A DNA stretch of 57,459 bases from Bifidobacterium hapali (GCF_002259755.1 NZ_MWWY01000001.1:459-57917); one strand, 5' to 3'. Shown: positions 9,539 through 18,845, counted from the first letter of the stretch. Notes: generated by a model from the letters alone, not told the origin. A program made the numbers and translations.

Positions 9539-10216
9539 CTACTGCGCGGCGGGCGGATTGACCTCGGTGTGCTCCATCGCCTTGGGCAGGTTAGTCATCG
9601 TGTTGGCGTCCACGCAGCCGTCGAAACTGTTGATTTCCGTGTTCGACGAGGGCACGCTCTTGCTGTCAACCAAATCGTTAAACGTTGCGCCGATCACCAC
9701 GTCAACAAGCATGTCTTGGCGATCATCCATCACCATAACCGCGTCGGTAAAGTTTGCGTTGACGGTATACGCTTGTGCGATCGCGTTTTTGCCGAAATAA
9801 ATCGTCGTGCGCTCGACTTTGGTGTTGAGAATATCGTTGCCGTTTTTGTCTTTTTTGCCGGTCTTGACATTGTCAGTCTGCACAGTCGGGAAGCTACGAT
9901 TCTGCAGTTCATCAGCGACAGCTTTGGCGAAACCCGCGAACTTCGTACCGTTGAGCACGCGAACATTAATGCTGCGATTGTCAACATACTTCGCAGGATT
10001 TCCAGCGGAGTCCTTCGGTGCGCACGGCACGGTCACGCCGTAGTTCGGCTTCTGCGCGGCCTCCTTGACCACGCCGAGACCACCGATGTGGAAATAAAAG
10101 AGGAACGAAATCACCAACACCACGGCGAGAATCGCTCCCGTGATAGTAAACACCGCGCTCTGACGCTTGCGCATGTAGGCTTTGCGGGCGGCTCGTTCGT
10201 CGTAATGCTCCGTCAT
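9539..10216 (-). CDS. LytR C-terminal (LytR_C) domain membrane protein
   Basis: 225 residues: a short basic cytoplasmic N-terminus, one membrane helix (about 24-46, AVFTITGAILAVVLVISFLF), then an extracytoplasmic LytR_C-type domain (INVRVLNGTKFAGFAKAVADE). The LytR_C domain often accompanies LytR-CpsA-Psr wall-polymer ligases, but here the catalytic domain is absent, so the role is unknown and probably envelope-related. I use ATG 10216, preceded by GGAAGGCAGGG, not the in-frame ATG at 10285, which lies inside ispE. It sits 31 bp after ispE on the same strand and is probably cotranscribed with it. Confidence 0.8.
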   Translation of the reverse strand: MTEHYDERAARKAYMRKRQSAVFTITGAILAVVLVISFLFYFHIGGLGVVKEAAQKPNYGVTVPCAPKDSAGNPAKYVDNRSINVRVLNGTKFAGFAKAVADELQNRSFPTVQTDNVKTGKKDKNGNDILNTKVERTTIYFGKNAIAQAYTVNANFTDAVMVMDDRQDMLVDVVIGATFNDLVDSKSVPSSNTEINSFDGCVDANTMTNLPKAMEHTEVNPPAAQ

Positions 10217-10247
10217 GACCCTGCCTTCCGAATCGACTGGTTCAACA

Positions 10248-11159
10248 TTAGCGGGACTCGCTGACGCGCGGAATAGCCGGCGCATCGGCTGAGATAATAC
10301 GGTCTACGCAACGCGACTGTGTCCACGCATCGCGTACGCGAGCAGCAGTTACGTCGTCCGAAACGAACGCGATCACTGACGGTCCGGAACCAGATACGAA
10401 CGCCTGCCGCGCGCCGGCTGAACGTGCCTGTTCGATCGCGTCGCCGCTGCGTGGATGCAGTGAGATTGCCGCATACTGCAGATGATTATCGTCGATCGAT
10501 CCGTCGTCACTTGCTCCCGCACCGATGCGATCGTACTCGGCGTACACAGCTGGCGTACTGAGCGCATCGTGATACGCGCCGATCAGTACGCGACCGCAGT
10601 ATCCAGCCTCGCGCAGATCATGCGCAACGTGACTGTCCGGCTCGATCGGCTCGATCTGCTCGCCGAATCCAGTACCGTGCGCGTATCCGCCGGTCAAACA
10701 GAACGGCATATCCGCGCCGAGCGTCGCCGCTATCGTGCGCAACCGATCGATCGGCCAGTGGAGATTCCACAGTGCGTTCAGTCCGAGCAATGTACCGGCT
10801 GCGTCGGCTGAACCACCGCCCAAGCCAGCCGCCACCGGGATGCGTTTGTCGAGTCGGATCGCCACGTCGGGCGCGTGACCGCTCGCCTGAGCCAGCGCGA
10901 ACAGCGCGAGTACCGCATGATTGCGGCGCATATCGCTGCCGGTTGCCGCAAGATCGCCCAAGTGACCGCCGGCGAGATCGAGCGAAAAGCCAGAGCCGGG
11001 CGTCTTGCGCGTGAGCGTAACCGTGTCGTACACGCCGACACCGCAGTAGATCGTGTCTAGCGCGTGCCGGCCGCCCCACTCGGCGTGCGGCGCGCCCACG
11101 TGTAGCGTGAGATTTGTTTTTGCGGGCACTTCCACGGTCACGGACGTCACTGTGCTCAT
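10248..11159 (-). CDS. ispE: 4-diphosphocytidyl-2-C-methyl-D-erythritol kinase
   Basis: GHMP-kinase of 303 residues that phosphorylates CDP-methylerythritol in the MEP isoprenoid pathway. The ATP-binding glycine loop is clear (PVAAGLGGGSADAAGTL, residues 108-124), and the N-terminus carries the family's AKTNLTLHVG motif. It overlaps the end of rsmA as ATGA (11156-11159), indicating translational coupling. The rpfB-rsmA-ispE order is a classic actinobacterial arrangement, which supports the assignment. Confidence 0.93.
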   Translation of the reverse strand: MSTVTSVTVEVPAKTNLTLHVGAPHAEWGGRHALDTIYCGVGVYDTVTLTRKTPGSGFSLDLAGGHLGDLAATGSDMRRNHAVLALFALAQASGHAPDVAIRLDKRIPVAAGLGGGSADAAGTLLGLNALWNLHWPIDRLRTIAATLGADMPFCLTGGYAHGTGFGEQIEPIEPDSHVAHDLREAGYCGRVLIGAYHDALSTPAVYAEYDRIGAGASDDGSIDDNHLQYAAISLHPRSGDAIEQARSAGARQAFVSGSGPSVIAFVSDDVTAARVRDAWTQSRCVDRIISADAPAIPRVSESR

Positions 11160-12061
11160 GCGCGTGCCTCCGCATCCGCCTCGGGTTCCGCATCCGTTTC
11201 CGCAGCGAGCCGCGCGAAATCAGCGATCGTGAGCGTTTCGCCGCGACGAGTTGGGTCGATACCAGCGCGTGCGAACGCATCGTCTGACACTTCGTGTTTG
11301 AGCGCGGCGTGCAAGGTTTTGCGACGCTGGCCGAACGCTGCGTCGATCAGCCGGAATGTCGTTTCGCGATCTGCTCCGCCCGCTAGTGCGGCCTGTTCTT
11401 CGCTCGTGTGCCGATCGAATCGCACGAGCGCAGAATCCACGTTCGGGGCCGGCCAGAATACGTTACGGCCGATGTTGCCCACGCGTCGCGCGGTGCCGTA
11501 CCACGCGAGTTTTACGCTCGGCGTGCCGTAGATTTTATTGCCCGGCGTTGCTGCGAGTCGGTCGGCGACTTCTTTCTGCACCATGACGAGGAACGAGCCG
11601 AGATTGGTGAATCGTTCCAGCAGTGTCAGGATGATCGGCGTGGCCACGTTGTACGGCAGGTTGGCGACCAACGTGAACGACTGATCGTTGTTGAAATCAG
11701 GCACGTTTTCGGGGGTGACTGTGAGTGCGTCGCGGTTGATGACAGTGAAACGGTCGGTTGCGTCAGGCATGAACTCGGCGATCGTGCGCGGCAGTCGCTC
11801 GGCTACTGGCGGGTCGATTTCGATTGCGGTCATCGTTGCGCCGGTTTCAAGAATCGCCAGTGTGAGCGAGCCGAGTCCCGGGCCGACTTCCATGACATGA
11901 GTGTCAGCGGTGACGTCGGCTTCGCGTACGATGCGGCGCACAGTGCCAGGGTCGATCACGAAATTCTGGCCGAACTTTTTCGTTGGACTGATGCCCGCAT
12001 CGGCTGCGATACGGCGGATGTCCGCCGCTCCCAGCAGATGACCGTGCTGATCTGCGTCCAT
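11156..12061 (-). CDS. rsmA: 16S rRNA (adenine1518-N6/adenine1519-N6)-dimethyltransferase
   Basis: 301 residues. It has the KsgA N-terminal KKFGQNF signature (28-34), a SAM-binding motif EVGPGLGSLTL (58-68), the acidic EIDP motif (81-84) and the catalytic NLPYN motif (134-138). It dimethylates two adjacent adenines in helix 45 of 16S rRNA during small-subunit maturation. AGAGGAGA lies 7-14 nt before the ATG. It is the first gene of the rsmA-ispE-LytR_C run; the rpfB-like gene is upstream on the same strand but separated by 354 bp of repeats. Confidence 0.95.
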   Translation of the reverse strand: MDADQHGHLLGAADIRRIAADAGISPTKKFGQNFVIDPGTVRRIVREADVTADTHVMEVGPGLGSLTLAILETGATMTAIEIDPPVAERLPRTIAEFMPDATDRFTVINRDALTVTPENVPDFNNDQSFTLVANLPYNVATPIILTLLERFTNLGSFLVMVQKEVADRLAATPGNKIYGTPSVKLAWYGTARRVGNIGRNVFWPAPNVDSALVRFDRHTSEEQAALAGGADRETTFRLIDAAFGQRRKTLHAALKHEVSDDAFARAGIDPTRRGETLTIADFARLAAETDAEPEADAEARA

Positions 12062-12163
12062 GTTGTCTCCTCTGTTCTTACGCTTTTCTGTGCGTCATAT
12101 TATTCGCTGCGCCCGATGGCCGCCGCTCCCCGTGCTCGCGCGCATAGCGCGTCCTTCCTCTTT

Positions 12164-12360
12164 CTTGGCTCCCCTTGAAGGACGTTGCCGTTAAGCAAAC
12201 AGTCCAGTGGACTGTTTGTAGGCAACGTGCGAGCCGACAGGCGAGCCAGTGAAGCGCGCGCGTAGTGCGTCTGAAATTGCGGGACCGTTGCTGTTAAGCA
12301 AGTTTTTATCTCGGCTCCCCTTGCCAGGGGAGCTGTCAGCGTAGCTGACTGAGGGGTAGT
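12164..12360. repeat. Mosaic intergenic repeat (AAACAG..CTGTTT / GGGGAGCTG type), copy A
   Basis: A unit of about 110 bp with a hairpin (AAACAG-...-CTGTTT), then GCGAGCCGACAGGCGAGCC, then a GCGCGCGTAGTGCGTC-like tail (12181-12282). It is followed by GGCTCCCCTTGCCAGGGGAG with CTGTCAGCGTAGCTGACTG (12312-12352). Related units lie at 30181-30400, 44733-44946 and 44973-45090. It fills the gap between the rpfB-like gene and rsmA; I see no gene in it. Confidence 0.75.
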
Positions 12361-12415
12361 CACACTTTTAGCCCGCACACTCCGCGAACCATCTCTCATT
12401 CCGATAGACAGCACA

Positions 12416-14110
12416 CTAATACCAACCCACTTCTTCAGAATGCCGCCACGCTTCGGAAGGGGTGCCATAACGCTGTGCGATGTAATACAGACCCCAGTCG
12501 ATTTGAATAGCGGCGTCATTACGCCAATCTGCGCCAAATGCCGCCATCTTGCTGCCCGGCAACGCTTGTGGAATGCCATAAGCGCCACTCCACTTGTTCT
12601 CAGCCGACCAGCGCCAATTAGATTCGCGCGTCCACAATTTAACGAGTGCTGTCCACTCGTCGCCGGTCCATCCGCGTTGAGCGGCCGCGCCGGCAGCGTA
12701 GGCTTGCGCTTGTGCGGCAGTGGGACGCCATAGGCGAGCGGTCGCACTTCCGTCGTCAGAGGATGAGCCTGAATTTCCTGTGTTTCCTGAGTTTCCGCCG
12801 GAATTGCTTCCCGAATTGTTGTTAGACCCGTTGCCGGAGTTGCCGGAATTATTATTCGAGTCGTCACCCGAGGAGTTGCCCGAGTTGCCCGCATTTCCTG
12901 AATTATTGGACCCGCCAGAGGTGTTGCCTGAGTTCCCAGAATTACCACCCGAGTTATTCCCCGACGAACCAGCATTCCCAGACCCGTTTGACCCATTATT
13001 CGAGCTACTACCCGAATTACCTGCATTGCCAGCATGGTTGTTGTCGGACCCGCTGTTCGAGTCGCCAGACCCGCCAGAGTTCCCTGAATTGCTGTTACCA
13101 TTCCCAGCAGTCCCAGAGCTGCCAGTATTATCCTTACTCCCCGAGCTGCCATCCGCCTCAGATCCACTCGAGTCGCCAGTACTGTCTGAGCTGTCGGACC
13201 CATCACCAGTCGTACCATTCCCACCATCAGCCGACTCGCCAGAATCCTCCTGCGCGCGTTCCGGTCCAACCGCAACAATCGTGTCAATCGCGATCTTCGT
13301 TGTCGTTTCCGAAATCAACGTCTCCGACTCAGCGTGACCGTCCACATACGTAACGTCAAAAACTTGTTTCGTTTCGCCGTCCTCGCCCTGCTGACGAATC
13401 TCAGTCTGCCCAGGCTCCAGATTCGGGTCGAGAATCGTCTGCGTACCGTGCGGCACCGCAACCGTGCGCGTCTCCTGTCCATGCGTCACGCGCTGCACGC
13501 GCAAAATCGTCGTACCGCCGTCTTTCTCGACACTTACGCGATCATCCTTGCCGAGCGTGATGCCTTTCGCATCCAAAATCGACGCGGCCGGCAGCTTACC
13601 GTTCGGTGCTTCGGAACTCTTACCGTCCGCGATCACCGTAACCGGGCCGTTTTCGTTGATGACGAAACCGCCGGTGAGCTTGTTGTATACGTTGCCAATA
13701 TCAACGGTGACCTTAGCTGCAGCCGCCTCGTTCTGCTCGAAAAAACTGAGCAGTTGCTCGGCGCTGGTCGCGGTCGTCCAGAACGGGACTCGCTGACCGT
13801 CGATCGTAATCGTAGTCTGATATGCGCTGCGAACAGTCACTACCGAGCGGTCAGTAATCCGGTCGCCGCCTGCGCTCGACTCGACGATATCGTGTGTTTT
13901 GAGCGTAATACCTTGCGATTCCAGAAGCCGCTGTGCGCTCATCGCGTACGTAGTGACGGTTGTGGTTTCGCCGTTAACGGTGAGTGCGACGGTTTTGCGC
14001 GCGGTGAACAGAAACATGCCTACGGTGGCTGCCACAGTGACGCCCGCGCATGCGGCGACGCGAATACGGCGCAACAATACCAGCCGTTGCGGTGTCCAGC
14101 GTCGTGCCAT
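12416..14110 (-). CDS. Resuscitation-promoting-factor-like wall hydrolase (DUF348, G5, C-terminal lytic domain)
   Basis: 564 residues. It has a basic N-terminus with one membrane/signal helix (about 16-36), ubiquitin-like DUF348 repeats (about 37-200), and a G5 domain (about 205-280, RVTHGQETRTVAVPHGT). A Gly/Ser/Asn-rich linker of about 180 residues follows (nt 12760-13250). The C-terminal domain (about 465-564: WTALVKLWTRESNWRW...AYGIPQALPGSKMA) is the lysozyme/transglycosylase-like fold of secreted actinobacterial wall hydrolases. The N-terminal layout matches RpfB. I start at ATG 14110, which has GAGGAG just upstream; the open frame to 14269 has no such site. A TACAAT -10 candidate lies at 14242-14237. 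Upstream of rsmA and ispE as in mycobacterial rpfB. Confidence 0.85.
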   Translation of the reverse strand: MARRWTPQRLVLLRRIRVAACAGVTVAATVGMFLFTARKTVALTVNGETTTVTTYAMSAQRLLESQGITLKTHDIVESSAGGDRITDRSVVTVRSAYQTTITIDGQRVPFWTTATSAEQLLSFFEQNEAAAAKVTVDIGNVYNKLTGGFVINENGPVTVIADGKSSEAPNGKLPAASILDAKGITLGKDDRVSVEKDGGTTILRVQRVTHGQETRTVAVPHGTQTILDPNLEPGQTEIRQQGEDGETKQVFDVTYVDGHAESETLISETTTKIAIDTIVAVGPERAQEDSGESADGGNGTTGDGSDSSDSTGDSSGSEADGSSGSKDNTGSSGTAGNGNSNSGNSGGSGDSNSGSDNNHAGNAGNSGSSSNNGSNGSGNAGSSGNNSGGNSGNSGNTSGGSNNSGNAGNSGNSSGDDSNNNSGNSGNGSNNNSGSNSGGNSGNTGNSGSSSDDGSATARLWRPTAAQAQAYAAGAAAQRGWTGDEWTALVKLWTRESNWRWSAENKWSGAYGIPQALPGSKMAAFGADWRNDAAIQIDWGLYYIAQRYGTPSEAWRHSEEVGWY

Positions 14111-14360
14111 CGGCTCCTCTTTTCCTTGATATTGGTGGGTTTTACTTGTGTATCTTTGCGCGACTTGTTGTGACTCATGCGGTCTGTTGGTGCGTTGGGA
14201 CGCGTTGAGATGTGACAGCATGATGGTCTGTGTCGCATTGTATCGGTTCCGCCCGGACTGTGGGAGCACTTCGACGTGCCATCACCGATACCCGCACATT
14301 TGCTGGTGATTACCCGAGCTTCCGGCATCGGCTTTTACCCGAGTGCCAAGTCCGATGTGC

Positions 14361-14583
14361 GTGGCGGAAAACGCTCGCTGAGTACCCACTCAGCGAGCGT
14401 TTTCCGCCACGCAGCATGGGGTGCTACGTGACATCCGTATGGGGTGTGGGGTGTGTGTCATCTCAGTACGCGTGGCAGAAAACGCTCGCTTAGACCACCC
14501 TAAGCGAGCGAAAACCGCCACTCAGCAGTACACGTGGCAGAAAATGCTCACTGAGACCACTGTCAGCGAGCATTTTCCGCCAC
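14361..14583. repeat. Three tandem GTGGCGGAAAA-family palindromes
   Basis: Copies at 14361-14410 (perfect arms), 14472-14521 (right arm carries AAAA instead of TTTT in the middle) and 14534-14583 (arms with ATGCTCAC/GCGAGCAT). Each has about 19-nt arms and a 10-12 nt loop. The 14111-14648 gap otherwise shows only the rpfB upstream region and short CGTGACAGT repeats at 14596-14638. Confidence 0.85.
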
Positions 14584-14648
14584 TGCCGCGGTGATATCAC
14601 GTGACAGTACGTGAGTAGGTGACTGTACGTGACAGTCCAGTGGGTATG

Positions 14649-14805
14649 AAAAAAGGGGGCGGGAGAGAAGGGGAAGTTCCCGCCCCCTATATAGGCAGAG
14701 CCAGTTGGGGGAACGCTCTGCCCTCCACCAGAAGCCACAAGTTGGGGGAAGGCTTCCGGGATCACTTACACGAGGTAAGTATGCTGCGCAGTTCCTCCTG
14801 CGTAT
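14649..14805 (-). ncRNA. 6C-like small RNA with two C-rich-loop hairpins
   Basis: On the minus strand two consecutive hairpins each present the loop TTCCCCCAACT: 14757-14730 (GAAGCC/GGCTTC stem) and 14722-14694 (GGCAGAG/CTCTGCC stem). They are followed by a strong terminator (10-bp GC stem, 14687-14655, then TTTTTT at 14654-14649). Two tandem C-rich loops plus a terminator is the layout of the actinobacterial 6C RNA family, although the loops here have five Cs, not six. A TATACT -10 candidate at 14817-14812 would start the RNA near 14805; it could instead be cut from the tRNA-Thr transcript just upstream. The C-rich loops could pair with G-rich ribosome-binding sites, which is inference. Confidence 0.7.
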
Positions 14806-14837
14806 ATGTTCAGTATACGCTATGTTTCTGCGCGACG

Positions 14838-14911
14838 AGCCTCCTGTCGGGATCGAACCGACGACCTGCCGCTTACAAGGCGGCCGCTCTGGCCATCTGA
14901 GCTAAGGAGGC
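14838..14911 (-). tRNA. tRNA-Thr (anticodon TGT)
   Basis: Cloverleaf on the minus strand: acceptor GCCTCCT/AGGAGGC, D stem GCTC/GAGC, anticodon stem GCCGC/GCGGC with loop CTTGTAA (anticodon TGT, reads ACA), and T arm GTCGG-TTCGATC-CCGAC. The 3' CCA is not encoded. Confidence 0.95.
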
Positions 14912-14964
14912 GAGAACTCAAGCGTTGGTCTGTGAATCAACGTTGTGACTCGAGCCGAATGACT

Positions 14965-14992
14965 AGCATAGCAGCACGTCCCGAATGTTCAA
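14965..14992 (-). promoter_or_regulatory. Promoter of tRNA-Thr
   Basis: TTGAAC (14992-14987), a 16-bp spacer and TATGCT (14970-14965) lie about 55 nt upstream of the mature tRNA 5' end on the minus strand. Confidence 0.6.
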
Positions 14993-15073
14993 TTCATGAC
15001 GTGTCTTAGTGTGTTTTTGTGCGTTTTTACCGTTGTCTGAAACCAGCGTATATGACTCCAATACGGCTTAAAT

Positions 15074-15282
15074 GTGATTTTCCGGCGGATACATACGCAA
15101 GTTCCGCCGATATATCACAAAAACAGCCCCTTTTTTGTGATATATCGGCGGAAGGTCTTAGTGTATCCGCCGGAATATCACACGAATCACGTCTAGACCT
15201 GCCAGCCTATACCTCCGGGCAGTTACCTCCGGGCAGTTACAGCCGGGCAGTCACAGCCGGGCAGTCACCGCCGGAATATCAC
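15074..15282. repeat. GTGATATTCCGGCGGA hairpin array, copy 1
   Basis: Alternating direct and inverted arms: 15074-15089 with 15103-15118, 15137-15152 with 15166-15181, and a single inverted arm at 15268-15282. Between them, at 15213-15268, lie four 14-bp tandem units (two of CTCCGGGCAGTTAC, two of AGCCGGGCAGTCAC). The array lies just downstream of the DsbA-like gene. A second array of the same family is at 36060-36229. I see no gene between 14993 and 15296. Confidence 0.85.
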
Positions 15283-15296
15283 ACCGGCCACACCGC

Positions 15297-16283
15297 TCAC
15301 TGACCAGTCGTAACCGAAATCGGCTTACCCTCCGCACCAATCGACGGCAACGTACCTTCAACGCCGACCTTATCCGCATCAATACCGACCGACGCAAAGA
15401 ATCCATCGGGAACGGTCATATCCGCCGTAGTCAGCTGGTTGAGATCCCAGCGCGTGCCGTTAATCGTGATTGTCGGCGTGGAGAATTGACCTTCCAAGCT
15501 GCCCGACGTGTTGAGCAACTCGGTACGCTTCGGCGTGTACGTGTTAATCGCGTCCAGCCAGTCTTGATACGTGCGATCGTACGCCTTGTCGGCCACAGAC
15601 TGCTCAACACCGGCCTTCACTGCCTGTTCCTTGAGTTTGTCGTCGCTCACCGACTTGTAGCTGCTGCCTTCCTGCGGCTGGAAATCTTCCGCGTACAGGT
15701 TGGCAACATAGTCGAGTAGATGAGTCGGATCGTCGTCGTGACCCGCAATATACAGCGCTGAACTTGCGGCGCGGCTGGAGTAATCGTCGGTCGAGTAACG
15801 GTCCATGAATGACAGGAAGTGCAAATCAAGGTTGAGCTGACCTGCGTTGACCATCTTGATCAGCGACGGGTCGAGCTGACGGTTCATCGAACCGCAGCCC
15901 GGGCACATGAAGTCCATATAGATACCGACCGTTGGTACGCCGTCCACTGTTTTGCCGTAGCCGTTCTTGGAAAGCAGTACGCCGCCCTTGTCGTCGGCGC
16001 GTTCTGGCTTAACGGACACGTTTTGCACGGCCGAGTACGCATCGCCGACTGACATGTTCGCTTTCGCGTTTTCCTCGGCGGTTTTGCTGATCGATCGCCA
16101 GATTGCGATACCACCGACGACAACCAACGCAACGATAATAATGACTGCGATAATGCCGATGATCGTCTGCTGTTTGCGTTCTTTGGCTGCTTTTTCTGCT
16201 GCGATACGTGCCGCGGCTTCCTCTGCGGCTCGGCGATCTGCGCGCGTTTGCTGTCGCGCTGCTCGTTTTTGGTTTTGTGCCAT
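15297..16283 (-). CDS. DsbA-like thioredoxin-fold membrane protein
   Basis: 328 residues: a basic, Ala-rich coiled N-terminus (1-40), one membrane helix (about 41-63), then an extracytoplasmic DsbA/thioredoxin-like domain with the redox motif CPGC (about residue 127, in YMDFMCPGCGSMN) and the cis-Pro context TPTITING near residue 275. It probably forms or isomerises disulfides in exported proteins, as similar actinobacterial membrane-anchored DsbA proteins do. GAAAGGAT precedes the ATG. It is followed by hairpin repeats and lies 163 bp downstream of the kinase gene on the same strand. Confidence 0.87.
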   Translation of the reverse strand: MAQNQKRAARQQTRADRRAAEEAAARIAAEKAAKERKQQTIIGIIAVIIIVALVVVGGIAIWRSISKTAEENAKANMSVGDAYSAVQNVSVKPERADDKGGVLLSKNGYGKTVDGVPTVGIYMDFMCPGCGSMNRQLDPSLIKMVNAGQLNLDLHFLSFMDRYSTDDYSSRAASSALYIAGHDDDPTHLLDYVANLYAEDFQPQEGSSYKSVSDDKLKEQAVKAGVEQSVADKAYDRTYQDWLDAINTYTPKRTELLNTSGSLEGQFSTPTITINGTRWDLNQLTTADMTVPDGFFASVGIDADKVGVEGTLPSIGAEGKPISVTTGQ

Positions 16284-16446
16284 GATTTACAATCCTTTCG
16301 CCCTGCGACCTCGCTCATAATAACCGATGACTATGGTGGGGTTGCTGGTTTTTATCATGCGCTACGTTCTCGGCTGAACCGAGTTCACCGACTGTTCAAC
16401 ATGCGGACGATGTTGCGGATGGTGCAGCGAGATGGCAGTTCGATTG

Positions 16447-18726
16447 CTAGATGACGCCGACCAGCGGCCACCAGTCGATCGGTGCGGTGATGACGAGCGA
16501 CGCGACTGCGATCGCCAAGCTCACGCCCCACGCAATCAGCAGAACCGCGCGGCGGCGATCATGCGGAGAGCTGCTGACGTTGCTGTGGTCGGAGCCGAAT
16601 AATTGTGACTGTGCGGATGCGCTGATTGCTACATTGACCGACGCGCTGTCCGTTGCACCGTCCGACGCTCCCCGCACTGCGCCCGCGCCGATACGCACGA
16701 TCGCCGATCGTGCAGTCAGTGTCGACAGCAGCCACCCGATTGCCGCACCCGCGCCCAACGTGAATCCAGACAACGATAACGGCACCTCATCAAAAAATGG
16801 AATTGCGATCACCCATCGAACAAGTTGAACGTCAACACGCATCACTGGCAACGCAAGTGTAACGGTACAAATCGCCGCCAGCACAGTCATCGTCACGATG
16901 ATCACCAGCGCGCGCGGCACGGCTAACCCGAGTGATTTCAGCGCGTGCCACGGTAGACTCGCCGCTCGCTTGACGCCGTCAAATCGTTGCCGTTCACCGC
17001 CGTGCCGAGACTCGCGGTCGAGTTGCGCAACGGTTGAATAGCCGACCGTCAGCAGCAGCCACAGTAGTATCGTCATCGCGATGATCGCGACGACTGGCAT
17101 ACTCGCGGCCAGCGTGGCGACCGGAATCGTGAGGAGCCACAACGGTAGCGCACCGCGCGCGTACAGTGCGTTGCGTTTTTCGGCAACTGGATTAGCGAAC
17201 GATGACTGTGGCAACGACTGACTTTGCGGCAGTACCGGCGGCGGGGGAGTGGGCTGACTGGCCGCGACCTCCTGCAAAAACGGCGGTACTGAGCCTGGCA
17301 TTGGCTTGGCGATGGCTGGCAGCGGCGGGATTGGACTAACCTGCGTAGGTTCAAGCGGAGCGCCCGCGATCGCTGTAGTGGGAGCCGTTTCGTCGGCTGG
17401 CGGCTGTGATACTGCGGCCGGCTGGAGGACTGCTGTCTGCTCGGTAGGAGTCGGTTGCAATACGGCAGTTTGCTCAGGCTGGAGGATTGCGGTCTGATCA
17501 GCGGTTGGCTGAGTGCCTGCAACTTCTGAAGAAAGAGTTAGCTCGTGCGCGGAGGCGTGCGCGGAGGATGGGGAAGAGACTAAAGTCGTGGCTTCCTCAG
17601 CAGGCATTGTCGATGTGACTAACGGATTGCTCGCTGCATCACTCGCGTATGACGTTTCGTTCGACTCATCGCGCCACAACAGCCGCGGATTGCCCGCGGC
17701 CGCACTCTCAAAAGGGCGCACCACCTCGGTTCCGTTGGCTCCATCTCCCCCAGCGATCGGCGCAGCAGCCGGAGCGCTAGCCGATGATTGCGCTGCCAAC
17801 TGCGCCGCATCCTCCCATGCACGCGGGTTAAGCGCATCGATCGCAATCGCGTGCAACAGCTCGTCAGGCGTACATCGTTTGTTGCGGTCCGGATTCAACG
17901 CCGCGCGAAACGCAGCCATCGTCCCCGCCGGCAGTCCAGTCAGATTCGCATTACCGGCAGCCGCACGCTCAAGTACCGCCATCATCGGCTTAGTACCAAA
18001 AACTGGCGAGCCGGTCGCCGCGAACGCAAGTACCGACGCCGTCGACCACCAGTCAGTCATCGCATCCGACTCAGCGCCGTCAATAATCTCCGGCGCGATA
18101 AAACCAGGCGTGCCCATCACCAAACCAGTGCGCGTTACGTGACTTTCGCCGCCGGTCATCGCGATACCAAAATCAACCAAAACCGGGCCGGACGCCGACA
18201 CCATCACGTTCGTCGGTTTAATATCACGATGCACGATTCCAGCCGCGTGCACAGCCTTGACAGCTGCGATCAACTTGCGCGCGAGTCGTTCCAAATCATC
18301 GCCGGCGTATCGTCCGTTCACGCGCACATCGTCGCGTAGATTGCGACCTTCGATCAGTTCAGTCACGATGAACGCAACCGAATCGTCCAACTCCATGTCC
18401 ACGATGCCGCACACGCCGGGATGATTGACCTTCCGCAGTGCCATCGCCTCGCGGCGCAACCGTTCGCGGGCAGTTACGCGCTCGCGAACGTCAGGATCGT
18501 CCATATCAAGGTCGTTGGAGCCGGTCGACGTGCCGCCGGACTGTGCGGCGTTGGGCACGGTGTCGTCGGCCAGTGAATCGCGCAAGATTTTCATCGCGTA
18601 CTCTTGTCCGCCGTCGTCCTGCACGCGCCAAACTGAGCCCATCGCGCCGGCGCCGAGGCGCGAAATCAGCGTGTATCCGCCGATCAAATCACCGGATTCA
18701 AGATTCAACGCGCTCACATCACTCAT
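16447..18726 (-). CDS. Membrane-anchored Ser/Thr protein kinase
   Basis: 759 residues. An N-terminal Hanks-type kinase domain (about 16-290) has an intact glycine loop (LGAGAMGSVW), the catalytic lysine in YAMKIL, HRDIKPTN, DFG and an APE-like motif. It should therefore be active, unlike the pseudokinase on MurJ. A Pro/Gln/Ala-rich linker follows (about 310-540) with repeated QTAVLQP units. The C-terminal 220 residues have about four hydrophobic helices and no PASTA domains, so it is not a PknB orthologue by architecture. An AGGA site lies about 9 nt before the ATG. It is divergent from the msmK-type gene. Confidence 0.9.
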   Translation of the reverse strand: MSDVSALNLESGDLIGGYTLISRLGAGAMGSVWRVQDDGGQEYAMKILRDSLADDTVPNAAQSGGTSTGSNDLDMDDPDVRERVTARERLRREAMALRKVNHPGVCGIVDMELDDSVAFIVTELIEGRNLRDDVRVNGRYAGDDLERLARKLIAAVKAVHAAGIVHRDIKPTNVMVSASGPVLVDFGIAMTGGESHVTRTGLVMGTPGFIAPEIIDGAESDAMTDWWSTASVLAFAATGSPVFGTKPMMAVLERAAAGNANLTGLPAGTMAAFRAALNPDRNKRCTPDELLHAIAIDALNPRAWEDAAQLAAQSSASAPAAAPIAGGDGANGTEVVRPFESAAAGNPRLLWRDESNETSYASDAASNPLVTSTMPAEEATTLVSSPSSAHASAHELTLSSEVAGTQPTADQTAILQPEQTAVLQPTPTEQTAVLQPAAVSQPPADETAPTTAIAGAPLEPTQVSPIPPLPAIAKPMPGSVPPFLQEVAASQPTPPPPVLPQSQSLPQSSFANPVAEKRNALYARGALPLWLLTIPVATLAASMPVVAIIAMTILLWLLLTVGYSTVAQLDRESRHGGERQRFDGVKRAASLPWHALKSLGLAVPRALVIIVTMTVLAAICTVTLALPVMRVDVQLVRWVIAIPFFDEVPLSLSGFTLGAGAAIGWLLSTLTARSAIVRIGAGAVRGASDGATDSASVNVAISASAQSQLFGSDHSNVSSSPHDRRRAVLLIAWGVSLAIAVASLVITAPIDWWPLVGVI

Positions 18727-18845
18727 GTCTCACCATCCTAGCCGGGTGCTGGTCGGTAGCCGAAACGATTACACAACGATTGCATACAGGCTGGTAAGTC
18801 TCATCAAAAATTACGAAATAGTACGAAATAATACGAAACACGCTG

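Noticed and set aside
12720..13337. Pro/Glu/Leu-rich plus-strand frame of about 205 residues
   Set aside because: It is the reverse strand of the Gly/Ser/Asn-rich linker of the rpfB-like gene; codon pattern and repeats are explained by that gene.
14111..14350. c-di-AMP (ydaO-type) riboswitch upstream of the rpfB-like gene
   Set aside because: Such riboswitches precede some actinobacterial rpf genes, but I could not see the conserved core; only a -10 candidate and a leader of about 120 nt.
15213..15268. Possible CRISPR array
   Set aside because: Four head-to-tail 14-bp units without spacers; a simple tandem repeat. No cas genes in the window.
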